From assembly GCA_029264635.1 (NCBI GenBank), contig JARIAA010000039.1, positions 1-12,218 of the forward strand: a DNA stretch of 12,218 nt. The letters run 5' to 3'. The notes beneath the pieces are model-generated. The model was given only the letters and a program-made list of their open reading frames with translations. It ran no database searches and had not been told where the DNA came from. Position numbers and translations under genes: made by a program. The stretch comes from Psychrobacter sp. GTDB lineage: Bacteria > Pseudomonadota > Gammaproteobacteria > Pseudomonadales > Moraxellaceae. Of this stretch, positions 1 through 6,093 are shown in pieces (the stretch's first letter is position 1; every line of letters starts with the position of its first letter).

Positions 1-461
1 TGCAGATAGGCAATACGCGCTATTTGTAACTGTTTGGCAGCGGCGAGGCGTTTGTCTTCATCCCACCACCAGCTCATCCAACCTTGAATGTATTCAGTCG
101 GTCGATATTCGCTTTGCGGGGTCATCCATTCGACAAAGACTTCACGCTCCGTGCCCATAAACAAGGGCATGCCGCCGCCACCGCAAAAGCCCACCAACAC
201 GCCAGCTTGTGATAGCAAACGCATCGCTGCTTGGGTAATGGACGTGCCCGTACCAAGCAAGATAGAGGTGGTATTCGCGATAGGAATGTTGTAATACAGA
301 TTGGCTTTGTCGTCTTCAGTCAGATAGAGGACGCGACCGTCTTTTTGCATGACCCGGCAATGTGACAGATAATAGATATTGGCACGTTTAGAGTGCAGGA
401 TTGTTTTGAGGTCGGAGGAGACAAAGCTGTTATCGGTATAAGCGTTGGTAGGTTTAGGCAT
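1..461 (-). CDS. cas1: CRISPR-associated endonuclease Cas1, type I-F (N-terminal part)
   Basis: Cas1 is the integrase subunit of the Cas1-Cas2/3 complex that inserts new spacers in type I-F CRISPR systems. Reading the minus strand from the ATG at 459-461 gives 153 open codons that leave the window at the left edge. Recognisable I-F (YPEST-type) blocks are LKTILHSKRANIYYL near residues 18-32, NIPIANTTSILLGTGTSITQ near 70-89, GVLVGFCGGGG near 98-108, and SEYRPTEY followed by a Trp-rich WMSWWWDE and EDKRLAAAKQ near the end of the visible part. Family members are about 320 residues, so only the N-terminal beta domain and the beginning of the catalytic domain are present. The metal ligands lie outside the window. 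A GGAA ribosome binding site (467-470) precedes the ATG. The remaining cas genes would be expected to the left. Family assignment is from recall of the I-F sequence style and is strong. Confidence 0.93.
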   Translation of the reverse strand, partial: MPKPTNAYTDNSFVSSDLKTILHSKRANIYYLSHCRVMQKDGRVLYLTEDDKANLYYNIPIANTTSILLGTGTSITQAAMRLLSQAGVLVGFCGGGGMPLFMGTEREVFVEWMTPQSEYRPTEYIQGWMSWWWDEDKRLAAAKQLQIARIAYL

Positions 462-475
462 ATAAATTCCATCTT

Positions 476-514
476 TTAAAGTAAAACCATAGTAGGGATA
501 TGGCTTTACTTTAA
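476..514. repeat. Inverted repeat, 16-bp arms, next to cas1 start
   Basis: The left arm TTAAAGTAAAACCATA (476-491) and the right arm TATGGCTTTACTTTAA (499-514) are reverse complements except for one position, with a 7-base spacer GTAGGGA. In minus-strand RNA the one exception becomes a G-U pair, so the stem would be complete in a cas1 leader. The near end lies 14 bases upstream of the cas1 start codon. No U-tract follows on either strand, so it is not a normal intrinsic terminator. It could be an operator, a leader hairpin, or a remnant of a small mobile repeat. Confidence 0.75.
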
Positions 515-573
515 CGGAACTATGTCGACAGTACAATAAGTAAGATTAAGATCACGACAGTATCTGTCGTAAA
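508..573 (-). promoter_or_regulatory. Candidate cas1 promoters with CGACAG dyads in their spacers
   Basis: On the minus strand, TTTACG (573-568) and CTTAAT (550-545) are spaced by 17 bases. TTGTAC (536-531) and TAAAGT (513-508) are also spaced by 17. The perfect dyad ACGACAG-TAT-CTGTCGT (554-570) covers the spacer of the first pair. The palindrome TGTCGACA (523-530) lies in the spacer of the second. Both dyads share the 8-mer CGACAGTA (526-533 and 555-562, 29 bases apart). That arrangement would suit a repressor acting on cas1 transcription. The promoter boxes are weak matches; the dyads are seen directly. Confidence 0.35.
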
Positions 574-660
574 GGTTTGCGATAAAAATTAAAAACAACG
601 ATATTGTTATATATAATTAACAGCTGCCACAGCCAAACATTAGCCCCATTATTTTATGTT

Positions 661-673
661 AGCGTTCAACGCT
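661..673. promoter_or_regulatory. 13-bp dyad AGCGTTCAACGCT
   Basis: AGCGTT and AACGCT are perfect inverted 6-base arms around a single central C. The site lies about 60 bases upstream of the candidate hydro-lyase promoter, which suits a small regulator-binding site better than an RNA hairpin because the loop would be one base. Which regulator would bind is unknown. Confidence 0.35.
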
Positions 674-733
674 TTGTAGTAAATTCTCGTTTATTTGATA
701 TGCTAATCTGAGGTAAGTTGAAAGACTCACACT

Positions 734-762
734 TTGTAAACCACAATTCTATTAAATAAATA
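734..762 (+). promoter_or_regulatory. Candidate promoter of the hydro-lyase / pxp run
   Basis: TTGTAA (734-739) and TAAATA (757-762) are separated by 17 bases in an AT-rich stretch. Transcription would begin around 768-770, just before the AGAGG ribosome binding site at 771-775, giving a very short leader. The match to sigma-70 boxes is moderate, and an upstream start cannot be excluded. Confidence 0.3.
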
Positions 763-783
763 ATATAAAAAGAGGTGCTTACC

Positions 784-1575
784 ATGTCAGATTTAGCAAC
801 TATGAGCCCAACAGAGGTAAGAGCTCTAATCAGTAAAAATGAGATCAATAAACCTACTTCTGGTATGTGTAGAGGGCATATACAGGCAAATTTAGTCATA
901 GTTCCTAAAGAATTGGCCTATGACTTTTTATTGTTTGCACAAAGAAATCCCAAGCCATGCCCTGTTTTGGATGTGACAGATGTCGGTAGCGCAGAGCCAA
1001 AACTGATGGCAAAAGGAGCAGATCTAAGATTTGATATACCAAAATACAGAATCTATAAATTTGGAGAGCTAGTAGAGGAAGTATCAGACCTAAAAGATTA
1101 CTGGAGGGATGATCTTGTGGGCTTTCTTTTAGGCTGTAGTTTTTCTTTTGAGACGGCTATGTCAAATGCATCGATACCTATTAGGCACATCGAAGACAAC
1201 CATAATGTCCCAATGTATATAACGAATATAGAAACTAAACCTGCTGGAAAATTTTATGGCAAGATGGTTGTAAGTATGAGGCCGATACCCTATCAGTTAA
1301 TAACAAGAGCAGTACAAGCAACCTCTAGGTTCCCGCAAGTCCATGGTGCCCCTATTCATATAGGAGACCCTAGTCTAATCGGTATAAAAGATATAAATGT
1401 GCCTGATTTTGGCGAGCCATCAATTATAAAAGAAGGGGAAGTTCCTGTCTTTTGGGCTTGTGGCGTGACGCCTCAAAGTATCGCTATGACCAGCAGGCCT
1501 GAGCTAATGATTACCCATTCTCCAGGTTATATGTTTATCTGCGATCCTAAAGATGAAGACCTCGCCGTACTGTAA
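784..1575 (+). CDS. DUF1445 putative hydro-lyase / D-glutamate cyclase family protein
   Basis: A 263-residue soluble protein of the family that includes Bacillus YcsI and vertebrate D-glutamate cyclase, which interconverts D-glutamate and 5-oxo-D-proline. Family blocks are TSGMCRGHIQANLVIVP (25-41), GCSFSFE (117-123), RFPQVHGAPIHIGDP (182-196), FWACGVTPQ (223-231) and ITHSPGYMFICD (243-254). The length is normal. I place the start at the ATG, with AGAGG (771-775) eight bases upstream. A GTG at 775 in the same frame overlaps that site and is less likely. Being first in the run before accB-accC-pxpBCA suggests it handles the D-isomer of 5-oxoproline, which is inference. All 11 arginine codons are AGA or AGG and about half of the isoleucines are ATA, unlike the neighbouring genes, pointing to separate ancestry. 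Confidence 0.88.
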   Translation: MSDLATMSPTEVRALISKNEINKPTSGMCRGHIQANLVIVPKELAYDFLLFAQRNPKPCPVLDVTDVGSAEPKLMAKGADLRFDIPKYRIYKFGELVEEVSDLKDYWRDDLVGFLLGCSFSFETAMSNASIPIRHIEDNHNVPMYITNIETKPAGKFYGKMVVSMRPIPYQLITRAVQATSRFPQVHGAPIHIGDPSLIGIKDINVPDFGEPSIIKEGEVPVFWACGVTPQSIAMTSRPELMITHSPGYMFICDPKDEDLAVL

Positions 1576-1633
1576 TTTTCACTACGATAATTTTCACTAC
1601 GATAGGTTTGGATACGATAATTTTATATCACAC
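1574..1633 (+). repeat. 15-bp tandem repeat behind the hydro-lyase gene
   Basis: AATTTTCACTACGAT occurs twice back to back (1574-1588, 1589-1603). A decayed third unit AGGTTTGGATACGAT (1604-1618) and a partial fourth beginning AATTTTA keep the same 15-base phase. The first unit includes the last two bases of the stop codon. It lies in the 153-base gap before accB, which has no clear terminator. That gap also has an AT-rich stretch with an extended -10-like TGCTACGAT (1662-1670) as a weak possible promoter. Confidence 0.75.
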
Positions 1634-1728
1634 GGATGAGGGTTATTTAGCTAAAAATATATGCTACGATTCAATATATTCAAATAAAAAAATGATTCTC
1701 TTCTCACTCTAATGGAATAGTAAATAAT

Positions 1729-2235
1729 ATGAATATTAACTTCCCTGACCTTGAAAAGCTGATAAAGATAGCTGAGCGCTCTAACATAAATTCTTTAGAA
1801 GTAACGGATGGTGCCGCGCGTATCTCTATCATATGCCGATCTGAGGATAATGAGAGTATCAGGAGTAACAACGAGCGTAATTTTGCTAGCAAATCTAACC
1901 TAAACCAGCGAACAACGACAAGCGCTGATACTAATGAGAACGCTGTTGACAATAGCGATACAGGTCTCAAAAAAGAAGCAAATGAAGACGTCCAAAAACA
2001 AGTAACAGCGCCCATGTTAGGGACTTTTTATCGGCGCTCAGATCCTACTGCTGACGAGTTTGTTATAGTAGGTGATAAAGTGGATAAGGGACAAACGCTA
2101 TGCATCATCGAGGCGATGAAAATGATGCACGAGGTCAAAGCTGAGTTTCTATGTACGATTAAAGAGGCATTAGTGGATGAAGGTGAGGTTGTAGAATATG
2201 GACAGCCGTTGTTTGTCATTGAACCTGCTAGCTAA
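1729..2235 (+). CDS. accB: Biotin carboxyl carrier protein, AccB type
   Basis: A 168-residue carrier protein whose biotin accepts CO2 from biotin carboxylase and delivers it to a carboxyltransferase. Residues 1-36 match the AccB N-terminal region. Residues 38-90 are a polar Asn/Ser/Thr/Glu-rich linker. Residues 91-168 form the biotinyl domain with VTAPMLGTFY, the modification motif EAMKM (Lys131) and VVEYGQPLFVIEP at the end. The start is the ATG at 1729; the ribosome binding site is weak (GGAA at 1714-1717). It is followed 60 bases later by a biotin carboxylase gene. Because the run continues with pxpB and pxpC rather than fatty-acid genes, this is probably a dedicated paralogue rather than the housekeeping AccB. 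That point is inference, and a search of the genome for another accBC pair would settle it. Confidence 0.9.
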   Translation: MNINFPDLEKLIKIAERSNINSLEVTDGAARISIICRSEDNESIRSNNERNFASKSNLNQRTTTSADTNENAVDNSDTGLKKEANEDVQKQVTAPMLGTFYRRSDPTADEFVIVGDKVDKGQTLCIIEAMKMMHEVKAEFLCTIKEALVDEGEVVEYGQPLFVIEPAS

Positions 2236-2295
2236 GATTGGCTTAGATTACTCACTTACTGTACCTTTTAAGAAGACCAGCTTAGGAAGACTGAC

Positions 2296-3642
2296 ATGTT
2301 CTCGAAAATTTTAATTGCTAACCGTGGTGAGATCGCCTTGCGCATTATTCGCGCTTGTAAACAGTTGGGTATTCAGTCAGTCATCGCGCATTCGGAGTCA
2401 GATAAAGACTCACTCCCAGTACGCCTCGCTGATGAGAGTATATGTATTGGGCCTGCTAATGCTACACTTAGCTACTTAAATCAAAGAGCCATTGTCGCCG
2501 CGGCAAAAATGACCAATGCCGATGCCATTCATCCAGGCTATGGGTTTTTGTCTGAAAACGCAGAATTTGCGGATTTGATTGAAAAGTCTGGTCTCATTTT
2601 TATTGGGCCAACCGCGGATAATATTAGACAGATGGGAGACAAGGTCGCTGCCAAAAAACAGATGATTGCTGCGAGTGTGCCTTGTGTACCTGGTTCTGAG
2701 GGTGCTTTGTCCGCAGATAGCGATCAGATCATCAAGGTTGCAGGTGACGTCGGTTATCCTGTTATTATTAAAGCGGCGAGCGGAGGCGGTGGACGCGGTA
2801 TGCGCGTCGTAGAAAAAGAGGCTGATTTATTATCCGCTATTTCTATGACGCAAACAGAAGCCAAAGCCAACTTCGGTAGTGCTATCGTTTATCTTGAAAA
2901 ATATCTACAAGCCCCGCGCCATATCGAAATCCAAGTGCTGTCTGATACTCATGGCAACGCTATCTATTTAGGTGAGCGCGATTGCTCTATGCAGCGCCGC
3001 CACCAAAAAGTGATAGAGGAAGCCCCAGCACCAGGTATTACTGATGAACAAAGACAGCGGATAGGTCAAGCTTGCGCGACTGCCTGTCAGCAAATGAAGT
3101 ATAGAGGGGCGGGCACATTTGAGTTTTTATACGAAAATGGTAAGTTCTTTTTTATCGAGATGAATACTCGTATTCAGGTTGAGCATCCGATTACCGAGAT
3201 GGTCACTGGGGTTGATATCGTGCAAGAACAAATACGAGTAGCGGCAGGATTAGAGCTGGCACATAAACAAAGCGATATCGTCATCACGGGACACGCCTTT
3301 GAGTGCCGTATTAATGCTGAAAACCCTGATACCTTTTTGCCCAACGCGGGGCGTATAGACTACTGTCACATGCCAGCAGGTCTTGGTATTCGAGTGGATA
3401 GCCATATCGAATCAAACTATACCGTTCCGCCCTCTTATGACAGTTTGATCGCGAAAATATGCGTGCATGACCATTCAAGGGCGGCGGCGATTAAGAAGAT
3501 GCAAGCGGCGTTATCAGAAGCGCAAATTACAGGCATTGATACCAATATTAGCCTGCACGAGCGACTGTTTAAAGATGCAGCGTTTTGTCAGGGTCAAGTA
3601 AGTATTCATTATCTGACCGAATGGATAAAAGACAATATATAA
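2296..3642 (+). CDS. accC: Biotin carboxylase, AccC type
   Basis: A 448-residue ATP-grasp enzyme that carboxylates biotin on the carrier protein using ATP and bicarbonate. It aligns with E. coli AccC without offset at the key positions: Lys116, Lys159 before the glycine-rich loop ASGGGGRGMR (161-170), His209, Lys238 in RRHQKVIEE, Glu276, Glu288, Arg292 and Glu296 in EMNTRIQVEHPITE, and Arg338. All are present, so an active enzyme is expected. AGGAAG (2284-2289) is six bases before the ATG. The gene sits between accB and pxpB. The likely physical partner is the AccB-type protein just upstream. The carboxyltransferase partner may be PxpB-PxpC instead of AccAD, by analogy with urea carboxylase (inference). 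Arginine codons are mainly CGN (17 of 22). Confidence 0.93.
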   Translation: MFSKILIANRGEIALRIIRACKQLGIQSVIAHSESDKDSLPVRLADESICIGPANATLSYLNQRAIVAAAKMTNADAIHPGYGFLSENAEFADLIEKSGLIFIGPTADNIRQMGDKVAAKKQMIAASVPCVPGSEGALSADSDQIIKVAGDVGYPVIIKAASGGGGRGMRVVEKEADLLSAISMTQTEAKANFGSAIVYLEKYLQAPRHIEIQVLSDTHGNAIYLGERDCSMQRRHQKVIEEAPAPGITDEQRQRIGQACATACQQMKYRGAGTFEFLYENGKFFFIEMNTRIQVEHPITEMVTGVDIVQEQIRVAAGLELAHKQSDIVITGHAFECRINAENPDTFLPNAGRIDYCHMPAGLGIRVDSHIESNYTVPPSYDSLIAKICVHDHSRAAAIKKMQAALSEAQITGIDTNISLHERLFKDAAFCQGQVSIHYLTEWIKDNI

Positions 3643-3692
3643 AAATAGATTTGAAGTATGAACGAAAAATAAAAACGATGGAGCGTGTGCTA

Positions 3693-4346
3693 ATGGAATT
3701 ACAATGGCAGCGATGCAGTGAGACCAATCTAACTTTGTTTTTTCCTAAGCCTATAACGTTAGACAAACAGCAGCAGTGCTGGGCGCTCGCCGATAACATA
3801 CAGCAGATGCCAGACGTCTTAGAAGTCGTCATCGGTATGAATACGCTGAGTGTGTTCACTGTCTCTCTTAAATGGATTGAGCTTGAAGCGCTTAAAGATA
3901 AACTCTCAGCTCTGCTTGATGATATTCCTTCAAAAACAATAAAGGGTAAGCATGTGGATATTCCCGTGCATTATGGCGGCAACTATGGCCCTGATTTAAA
4001 AACACTCGCCATTGAATTGGGTCTCTCCGTTGAAGCGGTTGTCAAATTACATACCGAGGCGACTTATACCGTTTATTTCCTTGGTTTTCAGCCTGGATTT
4101 CCTTATCTTGGCGGTTTATCTGAATCCTTATATTTTCCAAGACATGCGACCCCAAGAACGAAAGTGCCTGCAGGTTCGGTCGGCATTGGCGGTGAACAAA
4201 CGGGTGTCTATCCCTTTGAATCCCCAGGCGGTTGGCAGCTGTTAGGTCAAACCGATATACCGCTATTTGATTTAACGAAAGCGTCGCCTACTTTGCTTAA
4301 CGCAGGCGATACTCTAAAATTTACCGCTATTAATATTTATGAATAA
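3693..4346 (+). CDS. pxpB: 5-oxoprolinase subunit PxpB (KipI / AHS1 family)
   Basis: A subunit of prokaryotic ATP-dependent 5-oxoprolinase, which opens 5-oxo-L-proline to L-glutamate. The family is also called allophanate hydrolase subunit 1 or KipI. The chosen product is 217 residues, nearly the length of the E. coli protein. Signature blocks are VHYGGNYGPDL (92-102), FLGFQPGFPYLGGL (129-142), PRTKVPAGSVGIGGEQTG (154-171) and SPGGWQLLGQT (177-187). The frame is open upstream to 3585, but the ATG at 3693 is preceded by GGAG (3680-3683) at a good distance, and earlier starts (TTG 3585, ATG 3678) have no such site and would add a lysine-rich tail foreign to the family. It begins 50 bases after accC and is followed by pxpC. 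Confidence 0.92.
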   Translation: MELQWQRCSETNLTLFFPKPITLDKQQQCWALADNIQQMPDVLEVVIGMNTLSVFTVSLKWIELEALKDKLSALLDDIPSKTIKGKHVDIPVHYGGNYGPDLKTLAIELGLSVEAVVKLHTEATYTVYFLGFQPGFPYLGGLSESLYFPRHATPRTKVPAGSVGIGGEQTGVYPFESPGGWQLLGQTDIPLFDLTKASPTLLNAGDTLKFTAINIYE

Positions 4347-4395
4347 AATACCTTTACATCAGATATCTGCTCATACCAATAAATAGAGGCTATCA

Positions 4396-5316
4396 ATGAA
4401 GATTTTAACCACGAGTGCGCTTGCTAGCATCCAAGACTTGGGACGATTTGGCTACCGAAGCATGGGCGTGGATAGAAGCGGGGTAATGGATAGCTGGTCT
4501 TTGCAAGCGGGAAATGCGTTGTTAAAGAATGATCTCAACGAGCCTGCTATCGAAATAGCGGTCGGTAGTCTCACGATACAGTTTGAAGAGGACGTTAGTT
4601 TTTGCTTAACGGGTGCGCTATACGAGGCATATATAGATGACAAGCGCATTCCTTGCTATTGGCGTATAAATGCGCAGGCAGGGCAAACGCTTAAACTGCT
4701 GCGTCCACTGCAAGGTATGTATACTTATCTGTGCGTACACGGCGGCTTTGATATCGAGCCGATACTGCAATCGTCTAGCACCAATTTAAAAGCCAGCTTT
4801 GGCGGTTTTAAAGGTAGGTACCTTAAAGCAGATGATGTCTTGAAGGTTAGAACAGCGTCAAGCTTACCTGTTATAGGGGTAGCTCGCCTTGAGCCGACCA
4901 ATATCATTAGAGTCATAAAAAATAGTGAGTATAAGTATTTTACGTCTGCCTCAAAAGACGCGTTTGAATCACAGCGATGGCAACTACAAAGCAGCAGCAA
5001 CCGTATGGGCTATCGCTTGGATGGTACTCCACTTGAGTTTAATGAACCTATAGAAATGAGCTCGCATGGTGTCGATATCGGTATGATTCAAGTACCGCCG
5101 CAAGGACAGCCGATTGTTCTGATGGCCGATGCCCAAACGACGGGTGGCTACCCCAAGATTGCGACAGTGATTAACGCTGATATAGGACTTATGGCGCAAA
5201 TTCGGTTTGGTAAAACCTGTCAATTTGTCGTCGTAGAGGTAGAGCAAGCGTTACTTGAGCAGCAAAAAAGACAACACTATATCGAGCAAATTAAGGAGTA
5301 CGCCCATGAAAGTTGA
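4396..5316 (+). CDS. pxpC: 5-oxoprolinase subunit PxpC (KipA / biotin-dependent carboxyltransferase family)
   Basis: A 306-residue partner of PxpB, of the AHS2/KipA family, which is also the second half of the urea carboxylase carboxyltransferase domain. Blocks are SIQDLGRFGY (11-20), VDRSGVMD (25-32), NEPAIEI (48-54), SNRMGYRLDG (201-210), GMIQVPPQGQP (229-239) and DAQTTGGYPKIA (245-256). AGAGG (4385-4389) precedes the ATG by six bases. The last 11 bases overlap the start of pxpA, so the two are probably translationally coupled. Family databases name such proteins biotin-dependent carboxyltransferases. With accB and accC in the same run, both the 5-oxoprolinase and the carboxyltransferase reading deserve attention. 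The C-terminal tail (about 283-306) is Gln/Glu/Lys-rich and probably helical. Confidence 0.92.
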   Translation: MKILTTSALASIQDLGRFGYRSMGVDRSGVMDSWSLQAGNALLKNDLNEPAIEIAVGSLTIQFEEDVSFCLTGALYEAYIDDKRIPCYWRINAQAGQTLKLLRPLQGMYTYLCVHGGFDIEPILQSSSTNLKASFGGFKGRYLKADDVLKVRTASSLPVIGVARLEPTNIIRVIKNSEYKYFTSASKDAFESQRWQLQSSSNRMGYRLDGTPLEFNEPIEMSSHGVDIGMIQVPPQGQPIVLMADAQTTGGYPKIATVINADIGLMAQIRFGKTCQFVVVEVEQALLEQQKRQHYIEQIKEYAHES

Positions 5317-6040
5317 TTTAAATGCCGACGTTGCAGAAGGCTGTGGACAAGATGATAAGTTGATGACCATAGTTAGCTCGGCCAACGTGTGCTGCGGTCT
5401 ACATGCAGGTTCTTATGCTGAGATGCTAGCGACCTTGCAATTGGCAAAGAAAAATAACGTTAGGGTAGGCGCTCATCCCAGTCTAGACGATAGAGAGAAC
5501 TTTGGTCGCAGTGATCAAGTTTTGAGTGAGGAGAGTTACCGTGCCTTAATGCGGTATCAGTTGGGAGCGACCAAAGCGCTTTGTGACTTGGTTGGTGTGC
5601 CGCTTGAGTATGTCAAACCTCACGGCGCTTTATACAACCAAGCTGCTGCCAATGAATCATTGGCAGATATTCTGGTCAGTGAAATTAAGAATTTTGATGC
5701 CAATCTAAAAGTGATGGGTTTGTCGGGTGGCTATCTGGTCAAGTCCGCAAAAAGTCATGGGCTAGAGGCGATATCTGAGGTATTCGCTGATAGAAACTAT
5801 GAAAAAGATGGCTCGCTGGTCTCACGTAGCAAAGATCATGCCCTAATAACGGACACGCAAGAGGCGACCAATCATGTCATGCAAATGATTACTGAAGGGT
5901 TTGTGATAAGTATCGGCGGCGAAAAAGTGCCAGTAGAGGCCCAAAGCATATGCTTACATGGCGACGGCGAACATGCCATTCTTTTTGCTCAGGAAATAAA
6001 AAAGCAGTTACAGCTAAAAGGCATTGAGATATCCGCGTAA
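5306..6040 (+). CDS. pxpA: 5-oxoprolinase subunit PxpA (LamB/YcsF family)
   Basis: A 244-residue TIM-barrel-like subunit, the same length as E. coli PxpA, that works with PxpBC in converting 5-oxoproline to glutamate with ATP. Motifs: VDLNADVAEGCGQDD at the N-terminus, ANVCCGLHAG (26-35), VGAHPSLDDRENFGR (54-68), VKPHGALYN (103-111), FADRNY (160-165) and CLHGDGEHA (216-224). The conserved His, Asp and Glu residues expected of the family appear intact. The frame is open from 5255, but the ATG at 5306 has AAGGAG (5293-5298) seven bases upstream and gives the family N-terminus, so I choose it. It overlaps pxpC by 11 bases. Subunit order here is B-C-A. Confidence 0.94.
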   Translation: MKVDLNADVAEGCGQDDKLMTIVSSANVCCGLHAGSYAEMLATLQLAKKNNVRVGAHPSLDDRENFGRSDQVLSEESYRALMRYQLGATKALCDLVGVPLEYVKPHGALYNQAAANESLADILVSEIKNFDANLKVMGLSGGYLVKSAKSHGLEAISEVFADRNYEKDGSLVSRSKDHALITDTQEATNHVMQMITEGFVISIGGEKVPVEAQSICLHGDGEHAILFAQEIKKQLQLKGIEISA

Positions 6041-6093
6041 TAACCAGTTAATAATAGTTTGAACGACCTACTCTTTATAAAACAAGGAAGTTT

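Larger units (their letters stand above)
462..783. other. Divergent intergenic region between cas1 and the 5-oxoproline operon
   Basis: These 322 bases separate two divergently transcribed genes and contain no credible coding sequence. They are AT-rich, especially 581-620 and 745-770. They hold a 16-bp inverted repeat next to cas1, a TGTCGACA palindrome, a perfect 7-bp-arm dyad (ACGACAG/CTGTCGT) and a 13-bp dyad (AGCGTTCAACGCT). These are listed separately. I looked for I-F type CRISPR repeats here and saw none. The region must supply promoters for the hydro-lyase side and probably for cas1. Confidence 0.8.

Noticed and set aside
462..783. CRISPR array or leader next to cas1
   Set aside because: No repeated 28-base unit with regular spacers is visible; only short dyads occur. 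Any array would be on the far side of the cas operon, outside the window.
666..899. 77-codon minus-strand open frame across the hydro-lyase start
   Set aside because: It overlaps the promoter and 5' end of a well-supported gene, has no recognisable family and no clear ribosome binding site.
1729..3642. Housekeeping acetyl-CoA carboxylase accBC
   Set aside because: Sequence alone does not exclude it, but the placement between a hydro-lyase and pxpBCA argues for a dedicated pair. A genome search for another accBC is needed, so it is kept as the refuting alternative.
3585..3692. Longer pxpB starting at TTG 3585 and overlapping accC
   Set aside because: It would add a lysine-rich extension not seen in the family, without a ribosome binding site. 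The ATG at 3693 has GGAG and gives the usual length.
4360..4369. Palindrome CAGATATCTG between pxpB and pxpC
   Set aside because: A 10-base palindrome with no loop and no further symmetry is within chance expectation over 12 kb.
3693..5316. Allophanate hydrolase subunits / urea degradation
   Set aside because: The old family name fits, but there is no amidase-type allophanate hydrolase or urea transporter here, and pxpA is adjacent, so 5-oxoprolinase is the better call.
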